DNA from: Mycobacterium sp. M26
Lineage (GTDB): Bacteria; Actinomycetota; Actinomycetes; Mycobacteriales; Mycobacteriaceae
Assembly (NCBI RefSeq): GCF_001494595.1
Contig: NZ_LN929908.1
Span: forward strand, 3,626,468 to 3,690,467
Reading direction: 5' to 3'
DNA length: 64,000 nucleotides
The translations under genes were made by a program, and so were the position numbers. The notes beneath the pieces were generated by a model. The model saw only the letters and a program-made list of their open reading frames with translations. It was not told the origin of the DNA and made no database searches. Within the stretch, counting starts at the first letter, position 1. Every line of letters begins with the position of its first letter. Below, in pieces: positions 1 to 7,515 of the stretch.

Positions 1-1
1 C

Positions 2-352
2 AAGGCCGGCACCATCCCGCACGACGAAGGCCGAATCACCGGGCGCGCCAACGAATATGTGGTCGGCTGGATCAAGCGCGGCCCCTCCGGCGTGATCGGG
101 TCCAACAAGAAGGACTCGGCCGACACCGTCGAGACGCTGGTGGCCGATCTGGCCGGCGCGACCCTGCGTGAGGTCGGACCCGGCCACGCCGACGAGCTGG
201 TCGCGTGGCTGGCCGAACGGCAGCCGCACCTGGTGACCGACGACCACTGGCAGGTGATCGACGCCCACGAACGCTCGGCCGGCGAACCGCATGGCCGGCC
301 GCGGGTCAAGATCGCCAACGTCGCGGAGATGCTGCGCATCGGGCGGGGCTGA
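2..352 (+). CDS. fprA: NADPH-ferredoxin reductase FprA, C-terminal part (5' end outside window)
   Basis: Only the last ~116 codons are present and the reading frame is open to the left edge. The visible part contains NEYVVGWIKRGPSGVIG followed by NKKDSADTV, then LVTDDHWQVIDAHER and GEPHGRPRVK. These are characteristic of the C-terminal half of mycobacterial FprA, an FAD/NADPH adrenodoxin-reductase-type flavoprotein that passes electrons from NADPH to small ferredoxins, including those serving P450s. The C-terminus LRIGRG matches the usual end of the family, so nothing is missing downstream. It is followed by a hairpin terminator and a convergent MFS gene. The identification rests on recall of the family, not on a search. 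Confidence 0.9.
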   Translation, partial: KAGTIPHDEGRITGRANEYVVGWIKRGPSGVIGSNKKDSADTVETLVADLAGATLREVGPGHADELVAWLAERQPHLVTDDHWQVIDAHERSAGEPHGRPRVKIANVAEMLRIGRG

Positions 353-357
353 CGCCA

Positions 358-381
358 CGGGGCACCAGATCCGGTGCCCCG
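358..381. terminator. Hairpin terminator between fprA and the convergent MFS gene
   Basis: Perfect 9-bp inverted repeat CGGGGCACC / GGTGCCCCG with a 6-nt loop. It starts 6 bp after the fprA stop and ends 9 bp before the end of the converging MFS gene. There is no U-tract, as is common for mycobacterial terminators. It could serve both strands. Confidence 0.65.
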
Positions 382-389
382 CAGCGTCG

Positions 390-1604
390 TTAGGCCGCTC
401 CGGTGCGGCAGAGCCGATCGTCGTCCTCGACGACGCGCGACGACACGGACAGACCGTCGACCGGTCCGGCGGCCCGGGCGATCAGCGGCGTCACCGCCGC
501 CGCCAGGGCCAGACCGGCCGATGCCATGAACACCCCGAACGGGCCCGCGGAGTCGGCGATCACGCCGCCCAGCGCGGTACCCATCGCACCGCCGACCAGC
601 GCACCGCTGTTGAGCCAGCCGAACGCTTCGGCGGCCGACTCCTGATCGGTCTCATGCGAGACCATCACGTACAGTGCGGCCAGCGCCGGGGCGAAGCCCA
701 GACCCGAGGCGAACAGCGCGGCCAACTGCAGCCAGTAGCTGCCGGCCAAGCCGAACATCATCGTGCCCAGCGCCACCGCCATCAGCGACAGCACCAGCCC
801 GCGCACGCCGAGGCGGCGATGGCCGAGCACCACGCCACCGACCAGCGAACCCACGCTGGCCGCGGCCAGCGCCACACCGGCGGAGATCTTGTCCTCGCCG
901 AACAGCGCGAGGACACCGACCTCCAGCGCCATGAACGAGGCCACCAGCGCCAGGCTGGCCACCATCGCCAGGATCACCGACGGCTGGGTCAGCACCTTGC
1001 CGAACGCGGCGGCGCTGCGGGCGATCTGCGGCCGGAACCGGCGCGCGCTGAGCAGGAACCACAGCGTCCCGACCACGGTGACGGCGCCGGAGAACACCAG
1101 CGGGATCGACGTCGACACGGCCGAGGCCAGGAAGGTCGCGGCCACCGGGCCGATCACCCAGATCAGTTCCTGGGCCGTGGTGTCGAGCGCGAACAGCGCA
1201 CGCAGCCCGTCACCGGGCACCATCTGCGGATAGAGCGCCCGCACGGCGGGCAGCAGCGGCGGCACCGAGGCGCCGACCAGGAATCCCAGCGCCATCAACA
1301 CCGGCGTGGACACGTGCGCGAACGCCAGGACGGCCATCGAAACGCCGTTGACCAACGCCGCCGCCACCAGGGTCGGCGCCATACCGATCCGCCCGAGCAG
1401 CCGCGCCGTCATGGGCATGGCCACCGCCTCGCCGATGCTGGCCGCGGCAACGACAGCGCCACCGACCGCATAGGAGCCGGTCAGCTCCTGGACGTGCAGC
1501 AGAATCGCCAGCGACAACAGACCCAGAGGCAGTCGCGCGAACAGCTGTGACGCGGTCACCCCCACAACACCTGGCACTCGGATGAGCTCCATGTAGGCCC
1601 GCAC
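390..1604 (-). CDS. MFS transporter (probable drug/metabolite exporter)
   Basis: A protein of ~404 residues made almost entirely of hydrophobic segments, about 12 membrane helices, as in major facilitator superfamily permeases. The fold is visible as GLLSLAILLHVQ early and the repeated Gly/Ala-rich helices GGAVVAAASIGEA, ALNGAMGTALGG-like and GLALAAAVTPLIARA. Start: an AGGGAG ribosome site at 1618-1613 is 8 nt before a GTG at 1604. GTG 1613 would overlap that site, and ATG 1592 is a further option. The gene is divergent from a TetR gene with a 24-bp perfect palindrome in the shared promoter, the usual arrangement for a repressor-controlled efflux pump. The substrate cannot be told from sequence. 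Confidence 0.85.
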   Translation of the reverse strand: MRAYMELIRVPGVVGVTASQLFARLPLGLLSLAILLHVQELTGSYAVGGAVVAAASIGEAVAMPMTARLLGRIGMAPTLVAAALVNGVSMAVLAFAHVSTPVLMALGFLVGASVPPLLPAVRALYPQMVPGDGLRALFALDTTAQELIWVIGPVAATFLASAVSTSIPLVFSGAVTVVGTLWFLLSARRFRPQIARSAAAFGKVLTQPSVILAMVASLALVASFMALEVGVLALFGEDKISAGVALAAASVGSLVGGVVLGHRRLGVRGLVLSLMAVALGTMMFGLAGSYWLQLAALFASGLGFAPALAALYVMVSHETDQESAAEAFGWLNSGALVGGAMGTALGGVIADSAGPFGVFMASAGLALAAAVTPLIARAAGPVDGLSVSSRVVEDDDRLCRTGAA

Positions 1605-1637
1605 TGGTATCACTCCCTAACTCGTTTTGATCCTCCT

Positions 1638-1661
1638 ACTGTACCGTCCGGACGGTACAGT
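1638..1661. promoter_or_regulatory. 24-bp perfect palindromic operator, MFS/TetR divergent promoter
   Basis: Half-site ACTGTACCGTCC followed directly by its exact reverse complement, 24 of 24 bp symmetric. It lies about 34 bp upstream of the MFS start and 25 bp upstream of the TetR ATG at 1687, so one bound repressor could shut off both promoters. Long, contiguous palindromes of this kind are typical TetR-family operators. Assignment to the adjacent TetR is inference from position. Confidence 0.85.
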
Positions 1662-1686
1662 CCGAAAACGAATTAAACTCGGGGCG

Positions 1687-2238
1687 ATGACGACCTCGCG
1701 CGAGCGCATCCTCGACGCGTATGCCGATGTGCTCACTGACGAGGGCGAACGTCACGCCACGCTGGAGGCGGTGGCCGCCAGGGCCGGGGTGTCCAAAGGC
1801 GGACTGCTCTACCACTTCCCCAGCAAGGATCAGCTCGCCGAGGCTCTGTGCGACCGGCTGGTCGCGCTGGCCGCCGAGGACGTCGAGGAGATGCGGACCT
1901 CCGCCGACGGGCCGGCCCGGCACTACATCCGCACCTCGCATTACGCCGACACCCCGCTGGACCGGACGTTCGTCGCGGTGGCACGGCTGCAGCAGGCCGG
2001 CGACCCACGAGCCCGCGCCGCGATCCGGCAGATCTCCGATCAGTGGCTCAACACGCTGCACGAGGCACTCGGGGACCGCGACGTCGCCCGCGCGATCAAA
2101 CTCATCGGCGACGGCCTCTATCACAACGCGATGTCCAGCACGCTGGGCGGACAGCACCCGCAGGCCGAAGTCGACGAGGGGCTGCTGGCCGTGATCGACC
2201 GGCTCAGCGGCGCCGCGGTCCGGGCCCCGAACCCCTAG
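1687..2238 (+). CDS. TetR-family transcriptional regulator (likely repressor of the MFS gene)
   Basis: 183 residues. The N-terminal helix-turn-helix is visible as RERILDAYADVLTDEG, LEAVAARAGVSKGGLLYHFPSK, with the TetR hallmark of a Lys-Gly-x-Leu-Tyr-His-Phe recognition segment near residues 35-45. The C-terminal half is the variable ligand-binding and dimerisation domain. ATG 1687 is chosen because the TetR domain begins right after it; an in-frame upstream ATG at 1627 would place the operator inside the coding region. The gene is divergent from the MFS transporter, and its stop overlaps the stop of the converging small membrane protein gene by 4 bp. Confidence 0.9.
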   Translation: MTTSRERILDAYADVLTDEGERHATLEAVAARAGVSKGGLLYHFPSKDQLAEALCDRLVALAAEDVEEMRTSADGPARHYIRTSHYADTPLDRTFVAVARLQQAGDPRARAAIRQISDQWLNTLHEALGDRDVARAIKLIGDGLYHNAMSSTLGGQHPQAEVDEGLLAVIDRLSGAAVRAPNP

Positions 2239-2558
2239 TTCGGCTGGGCGGGCGCGAAGAACCAGTTGTCCGGGTTCTTCGGCGAATACACCACCGGGAT
2301 GAGCTGGCCCATGGTCGGCCAGCTGTTCACATCGACCGCCATCCGCTGGTAGACGACGTGCTCATTGACGGTCGGACCGTTGATCACGCCGCTGATGGTG
2401 ACGAACTGCTCACCCTCGGCGTCCGGGCGCGGACTGACCCCGGTCACCAGCAGCGTGCCCTGCGCCATCTCCCCGCGCGGGCCACGGCGCATCAAGCGCG
2501 GTCCGAGGAGCAGGACCAACGCCCCGACGATCAGCAGCAGCACCGCGAATTCCCACAT
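2235..2558 (-). CDS. Small single-pass membrane protein of unknown function
   Basis: 107 residues. Residues ~3-20 ([18 protein letters not shown]) form one strong N-terminal membrane helix, followed by a short basic stretch ([11 protein letters not shown]) that predicts a cytoplasmic side. A soluble ~75-residue domain follows, containing [20 protein letters not shown] and ending in a Trp/Pro-rich tail. I do not recognise the family, although similar short membrane-anchored proteins are found next to hisN-like genes in mycobacteria. It is divergent from hisN with only 23 bp between the start codons, so the two promoters must overlap. No cysteines or catalytic motifs are evident. Confidence 0.75.
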   Translation of the reverse strand: MWEFAVLLLIVGALVLLLGPRLMRRGPRGEMAQGTLLVTGVSPRPDAEGEQFVTISGVINGPTVNEHVVYQRMAVDVNSWPTMGQLIPVVYSPKNPDNWFFAPAQPN

Positions 2559-2581
2559 GCGGCCATGGTAGGACTGCAGCC

Positions 2582-3376
2582 ATGAGCGGCAAGGATGTGC
2601 AGGCAGACCTGACGGTGGCGCTGGAACTGGCGAAGCGGGCCGACGCGATCACACTGGCCCGGTTCGGGGCGCTGGATCTGCGGATCGACACCAAGCCCGA
2701 CCTCACCCCGGTGACCGACGCCGACGAGGCGGTCGAGGCCGACGTCCGGGCCGTGCTGGCCGATCAGCGCCCCGACGACGCGGTGCTGGGTGAGGAGTAC
2801 GGCGGCACCGCGGCCTTCCAGGGCCGGCAGTGGGTGGTCGACCCGATCGACGGCACCAAGAACTTCGTGCGCGGCGTGCCGATCTGGGCCAGCCTCATCG
2901 CACTGCTCGAGGACGGGGTGCCGGTGGTCGGTGTGGTGAGCGCGCCGGCGCTGGGCCGACGCTGGTGGGCCGGGCGCGGTGTGGGCGCCTACGCCGCTGT
3001 CGGTGACGCTGAGCCGCGGCGCATCTCGGTGTCGGCGGTGGCCGAATTGGCCTCGGCCAGTTTGTCGTTCTCCAGCCTGTCGGGGTGGGCCGACCTCGGC
3101 CTGCGGGACAACTTCATCGGCCTGACCGACGCGGTGTGGCGGGTCCGCGGCTACGGCGACTTCTTCTCGTACTGCCTGGTGGCCGAGGGTGCGGTGGATG
3201 TGGCCGCCGAACCCGAGGTCAAGCTCTGGGATCTGGCCCCGCTGGACATCCTGGTCCGCGAGGCCGGTGGCCGGTTCACCAACCTGGCCGGGTCCGACGG
3301 TCCGCATGGCGGCAACGCGGTGGCCAGCAACGGATTGCTGCACGACGCGGTGCTCGCGCACCTGTCCGGCGTGTGA
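2582..3376 (+). CDS. hisN: Histidinol-phosphatase / inositol-monophosphatase family phosphatase
   Basis: 264 residues, normal for the Mg2+-dependent inositol monophosphatase family. Motif A is LGEEYGG (Glu71/72) and motif B is [12 protein letters not shown] (Asp87, Asp90 with the IDGT signature). The second metal site is [17 protein letters not shown] in the C-terminal third. In mycobacteria the copy next to fadE24/fadE23 (Rv3137) is the HisN enzyme, which removes phosphate from L-histidinol phosphate in histidine synthesis. The call therefore rests on both motifs and gene order. Without testing, a broader inositol- or fructose-phosphatase activity cannot be excluded. The gene stands alone and is followed by the fadE24 promoter. 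Confidence 0.85.
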   Translation: MSGKDVQADLTVALELAKRADAITLARFGALDLRIDTKPDLTPVTDADEAVEADVRAVLADQRPDDAVLGEEYGGTAAFQGRQWVVDPIDGTKNFVRGVPIWASLIALLEDGVPVVGVVSAPALGRRWWAGRGVGAYAAVGDAEPRRISVSAVAELASASLSFSSLSGWADLGLRDNFIGLTDAVWRVRGYGDFFSYCLVAEGAVDVAAEPEVKLWDLAPLDILVREAGGRFTNLAGSDGPHGGNAVASNGLLHDAVLAHLSGV

Positions 3377-3395
3377 AATAGCTAACAGGGTCTTC

Positions 3396-3419
3396 GTACC
3401 TTACTCCAGAGTAAGATAC
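3396..3419. promoter_or_regulatory. Near-palindromic operator upstream of fadE24
   Basis: Arms GTACCTTACTC and GAGTAAGATAC around a CA centre match at 10 of 11 positions; the inner CTTACTC/GAGTAAG is exact. It lies 50 bp upstream of the fadE24 ATG in the 92-bp hisN-fadE24 gap. It has the shape of a TetR/FadR-type site, but no regulator gene is adjacent, so the binding protein is unknown. Confidence 0.6.
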
Positions 3420-3468
3420 GGTTGTGTCAGCGTGATCAGCACCGCCCACCACCTATGAGGCTGCCGAT

Positions 3469-4851
3469 ATGACCAACACCCTTCCGTCCAAGCCGAAGAG
3501 CGCCCGCGCCCGCGACAGCGCCGTCGGCGCCTACAAACACAAGCGCTCCGCCACCGACATCGGCCTGGCGCTGTTGACTCCCCTGCTGGGCCAGGAATTC
3601 CTGGACCGCTACCACCTGCGTGACCCGCTCAACCGGGGCATCAAGTACGGCGTGAAGCAGGCGTTCTCCACCGCCGGCGCCACCACCCGGCAGTTCAAGA
3701 AGATCCAGGGTCTGGGCAAGGAGCCCACCCGGTTGCGCCCGAGCGGGGCCGACTACTTCGACCTGACCCCTGACGACGACCAGAAGATGATCGTCGAGAC
3801 CGTCCGGGAGTTCGCCGAGGAGATCCTGCGCCCGGCCGCCCATGACGCCGACGAGGCCGCCGCCTACCCCGCCGACCTGATCGCCAAAGCCGCCGAACTG
3901 GGCATCACCGCCATCAACGTCCCCGAGGATTTCGACGGTATCGCCGAGCACCGCACGACGGTGACCAACGCTCTTGTCGCCGAAGCACTTTCGTACGGCG
4001 ACATGGGACTGGCGCTGCCGATCCTGGCACCCGGCGGCGTCGCCTCCGCGCTCACCCACTGGGGCAGCGCCGACCAGCAGGCCACCTATCTCAAGGAATT
4101 CGCCGGCGAGAACGTGCCGCAGGCCTGCGTCGCGATCGCCGAGCCGCATGCGCTGTTCGATCCCACCGCGCTCAAGACCACCGCGGTGCGCACCCCGAGC
4201 GGCTACCGGCTCGACGGCGTCAAGTCATTGGTGCCCGCCGCCGCCGAAGCCGAATTGTTCATCGTCGCAGCACAACTCAATGGCAAGCCGGCGCTGTTCA
4301 TCGTCGAGGCCGACGCCGAAGGTGTGACGGTGAAGGCGGACCGCAGTATGGGCATCCGGGCCGCGGCGCTGGGCCAGGTGGAACTCAACAAGGTCACCGT
4401 GCCGCTCTCGGCCCGCCTCGGCGAGGACGGCGCGGCGGACAGTGACTACTCGGAGGCCATCGCCCTGGCCCGGCTGGGCTGGGCCGCGCTGGCGGTCGGC
4501 ACCTCGCACGCGGTGCTCGACTACGTGATCCCCTACGTCAAGGAGCGCGAGGCGTTCGGCGAACCGATCGCCCGCCGCCAGGCGGTGGCGTTCATGTGCG
4601 CGAACATCGCCATCGAACTCGACGGCCTGCGGCTCATCGCCTGGCGGGGCGCCTCGCGCGCCGAGCAGGGCCTGCCGTTCGCCCGCGAAGCCGCGCTGGC
4701 CAAGAAGTTCGGCGCCGACAAGGCCATGCAGATCGGGCTGGACGGTGTCCAGCTCCTCGGCGGCCATGGATTCACCAAGGAACACCCGGTCGAACGCTGG
4801 TACCGCGATCTGCGGGTCATCGGCGTCGCCGAGGGTGTCGTGGTGCTCTGA
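3469..4851 (+). CDS. fadE24: Acyl-CoA dehydrogenase FadE24
   Basis: 460 residues. An unusual basic N-terminal extension of about 90 residues (KPKSARARDSAVGAYKHKRS) precedes the acyl-CoA dehydrogenase fold, which begins around TPDDDQKMIVETVREFAEE. The FAD/substrate region shows VAIAEPHALFDP in place of the usual TEP motif. The C-terminal domain carries REAFGEPIARRQAVAF and ends with RVIGVAEGVVVL, where the Glu of AEG sits at the catalytic-base position close to the C-terminus. It is 28 bp upstream of fadE23, so the two are probably co-transcribed and may form a heteromeric enzyme, as mycobacterial FadE pairs often do. The pair is conserved next to hisN in M. tuberculosis (Rv3139/Rv3140). The physiological acyl-CoA substrate is not known from sequence. 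Confidence 0.88.
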   Translation: MTNTLPSKPKSARARDSAVGAYKHKRSATDIGLALLTPLLGQEFLDRYHLRDPLNRGIKYGVKQAFSTAGATTRQFKKIQGLGKEPTRLRPSGADYFDLTPDDDQKMIVETVREFAEEILRPAAHDADEAAAYPADLIAKAAELGITAINVPEDFDGIAEHRTTVTNALVAEALSYGDMGLALPILAPGGVASALTHWGSADQQATYLKEFAGENVPQACVAIAEPHALFDPTALKTTAVRTPSGYRLDGVKSLVPAAAEAELFIVAAQLNGKPALFIVEADAEGVTVKADRSMGIRAAALGQVELNKVTVPLSARLGEDGAADSDYSEAIALARLGWAALAVGTSHAVLDYVIPYVKEREAFGEPIARRQAVAFMCANIAIELDGLRLIAWRGASRAEQGLPFAREAALAKKFGADKAMQIGLDGVQLLGGHGFTKEHPVERWYRDLRVIGVAEGVVVL

Positions 4852-4879
4852 AGTCCTCTAGCGAACGGAAAAGACTGTC

Positions 4880-6094
4880 ATGGCAATCAATCTGGAAATG
4901 CCGCGCAAGCTGGAAGCCGTGATCGAGAAGGCACACCAGGCCGCCGCGGAGATGCTTCGCCCGATCTCCCGTAAGTACGACCTCAACGAGCACGCCTACC
5001 CGGTCGAGCTCGACACCCTGGCCACGCTGTTCGAGGGCCTCTCGGAGGCCAACACCATCTCGTTCGCGGGCACTGATGCCTTCCGCGACAGCGAGGACGG
5101 GCCGAAGGGGAATGTCAACGGCGGCAACATGTCCGCGCTGCTGAACTCGCTGGAGATCTCCTGGGGCGATATCGCCCTGCTGCTCTCGGTGCCCCGCCAG
5201 GGCCTGGGCAACGCCGCGATCGCCGGCGTGGCCACCGACGAGCAGCTCGAGCGGCTCGGCAAGAACGTCTGGGCGGCGATGGCCATCACCGAGCCGTCGT
5301 TCGGCTCCGACTCGGCCGCGGTGTCCACCACCGCGGTGCTCGACGGCGACGAGTACGTGATCAACGGTGAAAAGATCTACGTCACTGCGGGATCGCGCGC
5401 CACCCACATCGTGGTGTGGGCCTCCCTGGACAAGTCCAAGGGCCGCGCGGCGATCAAGTCGTTCATCGTGCCGCGCGAGTACCCCGGCGTCACCGTCGAA
5501 CGTCTCGAACACAAGCTCGGCATCAAAGCCTCCGACACTGCGGCCATCCGCTTCGAGAATGTCCGCATTCCCAAGGACAACCTGCTCGGCAGCCCGGAGA
5601 TCCAGGTGGAGAAGGGTTTTGCCGGGGTCATGGAGACCTTCGACAACACCCGGCCCATCGTGGCCGCGATGGCGGTCGGCGTGGCGCGTGCCGCGCTGGA
5701 GGAACTGCGCACACTGCTGACCGAAGCCGGCGTGGAGATCGACTACGACAAGCCGGCTCACGCCCAGAGCGCCCCGGCGGCGGAGTTCCTGCGGATGGAG
5801 GCCGACTGGGAGGCCGGCTACCTGCTGACCGTGCGGTCGGCGTGGCAGGCCGACAACTCGATCCCGAACTCCAAGGAAGCCTCGATGGGCAAGGCCAAGG
5901 CTGCCAGGGTGGCCAGCGACATCACCCTCAAGGCGGTCGAATTGGCCGGCACCACAGGCTATTCCGAGCAGACACTGCTGGAGAAGTGGGCCCGCGACTC
6001 GAAGATTCTGGACATCTTCGAGGGCACCCAGCAGATTCAGCAGCTGGTGGTGGCCCGCCGGCTGCTGGGGCTGTCGTCCACTGAGCTGAAGTAG
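4880..6094 (+). CDS. fadE23: Acyl-CoA dehydrogenase FadE23
   Basis: 404 residues with a complete acyl-CoA dehydrogenase fold. MAITEPSFGSDSAAVSTTA (TEP motif, residues ~134-152) binds FAD and substrate. GEKIYVTAGSRATHIVVWA forms the middle beta domain, and KILDIFEGTQQIQQLVVARR provides the catalytic Glu in the FEGT motif near residue 380. It oxidises an acyl-CoA to the trans-2-enoyl-CoA with electrons passing to ETF. It has the standard catalytic Glu context, whereas its partner FadE24 has a shortened C-terminus. That asymmetry fits an alpha/beta pair, which is inference. Its stop codon directly abuts the stop of the converging aldo/keto reductase gene. Confidence 0.9.
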   Translation: MAINLEMPRKLEAVIEKAHQAAAEMLRPISRKYDLNEHAYPVELDTLATLFEGLSEANTISFAGTDAFRDSEDGPKGNVNGGNMSALLNSLEISWGDIALLLSVPRQGLGNAAIAGVATDEQLERLGKNVWAAMAITEPSFGSDSAAVSTTAVLDGDEYVINGEKIYVTAGSRATHIVVWASLDKSKGRAAIKSFIVPREYPGVTVERLEHKLGIKASDTAAIRFENVRIPKDNLLGSPEIQVEKGFAGVMETFDNTRPIVAAMAVGVARAALEELRTLLTEAGVEIDYDKPAHAQSAPAAEFLRMEADWEAGYLLTVRSAWQADNSIPNSKEASMGKAKAARVASDITLKAVELAGTTGYSEQTLLEKWARDSKILDIFEGTQQIQQLVVARRLLGLSSTELK

Positions 6095-6949
6095 TCAGGC
6101 CACCGCGTTCAGCTCGTGGCGGGTCTGATCGTCGAGGTCGATATCGGCGACGGCCAGGTTCTCCTCGAGATGGCTCAGTGACGACGTTCCCGGGATCAGC
6201 AGGATGTTGTCTCCGACGCCGAGCGTCCACGCCAGGGCGATCTGCGCGGGCGTGTAGCCCAGTCGCTGCGCGGCCTCTTCGATGATCGGGTTGGTCAACA
6301 CCGGATTGACCTCATGGAAGGCCGAGCCGAGCGGGAAGAACGGCACGAACGCGATGTCTCGGGCGACGCATTCATCGAGCACCGACTGCGAGGAGCGGTC
6401 CACCAGGTTGAACGGGTTTTGCACACAGGCGATCTCGGTGATCTCCAGGGCGTGCAGCAGCTGTTCATAGCTGACGTTGCTCAGCCCGACACCACCGATA
6501 AGCCCCTCATCACGGGCGTTGACCATCGCGCCGATCTGATCGGTGAACAGCTGGCTGGGTTCGTCCTCACCGAGCACCCGCAGGTTGACCGCGGCCAGGT
6601 GGTCGACTCCCAGGCTGCGGAGGTTCTCCTCGATCCCGGCGCGCAGCCGGTCCGGTTCGGCGTCGGGAAGCCAGTCACCGGTGTCGTCGCGGCGCGCGCC
6701 CACCTTGCTCACCAGGGCCAGGTTGTCCGGGTAGGGATGCAGCGCTTCCCGGATCAGCTCGTTGGCCACATCAGGGCCGTAGAACTGGGCGGTGTCGATG
6801 TGGTCGACGCCGGCGTCGACGGCCCGGCGCAGCACGGCCAGGGCCTGGTCGCGATCTCGGGGTGGGCCGAACACGCCCGGCCCCGGTAGCTGCATAGCGC
6901 CGAATCCGACGCGGTGGACGGTGAAGCCGGCCAGCGGAAATCGCTGCAT
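6095..6949 (-). CDS. Aldo/keto reductase
   Basis: 284 residues from ATG 6949; a longer open frame upstream is non-coding promoter sequence. Family features include FTVHRVGFGAMQLPG at the N-terminus, DHIDTAQFYGPDVANELI with the catalytic Asp and Tyr (DTA-x-x-YG), KVGARRDD as the Lys region, and a C-terminal cofactor region LAWTLGVGDNILLIPGTSS with the NADPH-binding IPGTSS motif. It reduces aldehydes or ketones with NADPH, probably for detoxification. It is divergent from a MarR gene, with a 27-bp near-palindrome in the 89-bp gap, so it is probably repressed by that MarR and induced by its substrate or a reactive compound. Confidence 0.9.
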   Translation of the reverse strand: MQRFPLAGFTVHRVGFGAMQLPGPGVFGPPRDRDQALAVLRRAVDAGVDHIDTAQFYGPDVANELIREALHPYPDNLALVSKVGARRDDTGDWLPDAEPDRLRAGIEENLRSLGVDHLAAVNLRVLGEDEPSQLFTDQIGAMVNARDEGLIGGVGLSNVSYEQLLHALEITEIACVQNPFNLVDRSSQSVLDECVARDIAFVPFFPLGSAFHEVNPVLTNPIIEEAAQRLGYTPAQIALAWTLGVGDNILLIPGTSSLSHLEENLAVADIDLDDQTRHELNAVA

Positions 6950-6962
6950 GGGACCATCTCCT

Positions 6963-6989
6963 ATTGAGATCAAATGATTTGATATCAAT
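6963..6989. promoter_or_regulatory. 27-bp MarR-type operator between aldo/keto reductase and MarR genes
   Basis: An interrupted palindrome centred on 6976: ATTGAGATCAAAT / ATTTGATATCAAT around a single central base, with 12 of 13 positions pairing. Each half is itself built on TTGA-K-ATCAA, so the site reads as two overlapping palindromic subsites. It lies 13 bp upstream of the reductase ATG. MarR-family repressors usually bind such sites in their own divergent promoter; assignment to the neighbouring MarR is inference. Confidence 0.8.
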
Positions 6990-7023
6990 GTATCTTGCCT
7001 ACCCGCTAAGCTCCTGTCAACAC

Positions 7024-7032
7024 AGGAGGTGA
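7024..7032 (+). promoter_or_regulatory. Nine-base perfect Shine-Dalgarno sequence preceding an ATC start
   Basis: AGGAGGTGA is fully complementary to the conserved 3' end of 16S rRNA. It is followed 6 nt later by ATC at 7039, the first codon of the only frame that gives a full-length MarR protein. No ATG, GTG or TTG exists in that frame between this site and GTG 7174; a TGA at 7030 closes the frame upstream. Confidence 0.7.
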
Positions 7033-7038
7033 CTACCC

Positions 7039-7515
7039 ATCGCTGACCGCCGTGAACGTGCCACCGAGCTTGCCGATGCGTTCGGCCGCGCCGGCAAGAC
7101 ACTCGTCCGCGCCCTCGACGAGCGGCTCGGCGGCCAGGGGGTTTCCACTCCCCGTTCGAAGGTTCTGTTCGAGGTGAGCAGGCTCGGGCCGGTTCGACTC
7201 ACCGACTTGGCCCGGGCCGTCGGAATCACCCAGGGCACGGCGTCCACGCTCATCGATGCGCTGGCCCGCGAGGGCCTGATCGAACGGCGAGCCGACGACT
7301 CCGATCGGCGAGTGACCCTTCTGGAGACCACCGCCGCCGGACAACGTCAGGCGCAGTCGTGGGCGGCTGCCTACACCGAGGCCGCCGACGAGTTGTTCGG
7401 CATCCTGAGCAGTGCCGAACAACAAGCCCTGACCGAGATGCTCAATCGTCTTGCCGACTCCCTCAGCGACGAGCGGGTCAGTGCACGCGCCGAACCTGGC
7501 ACGGAACCCCGTTAA
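7039..7515 (+). CDS. MarR-family regulator, apparent non-canonical ATC start
   Basis: 158 residues if read from ATC 7039. The winged helix-turn-helix is clear: LTDLARAVGITQGTASTLID is the DNA-reading helix and LIEWRADDSDRR-like LIERRADDSDRRVTLLE is the wing with the MarR-type D-xR motif. The flanking helices (ADRRERATELADAFGRAG at the N-terminus, AEQQALTEMLNRLADSL at the C-terminus) form the dimer domain. The first standard start codon, GTG 7174, would delete the N-terminal dimerisation helices. A perfect 9-base Shine-Dalgarno supports initiation at ATC. Alternatively, one base too many in the CCC run at 7036-7038 would hide a GTG start at 7029. The gene is divergent from the aldo/keto reductase and overlaps the end of the next gene by 38 bp. 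Confidence 0.75.
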   Translation: MADRRERATELADAFGRAGKTLVRALDERLGGQGVSTPRSKVLFEVSRLGPVRLTDLARAVGITQGTASTLIDALAREGLIERRADDSDRRVTLLETTAAGQRQAQSWAAAYTEAADELFGILSSAEQQALTEMLNRLADSLSDERVSARAEPGTEPR

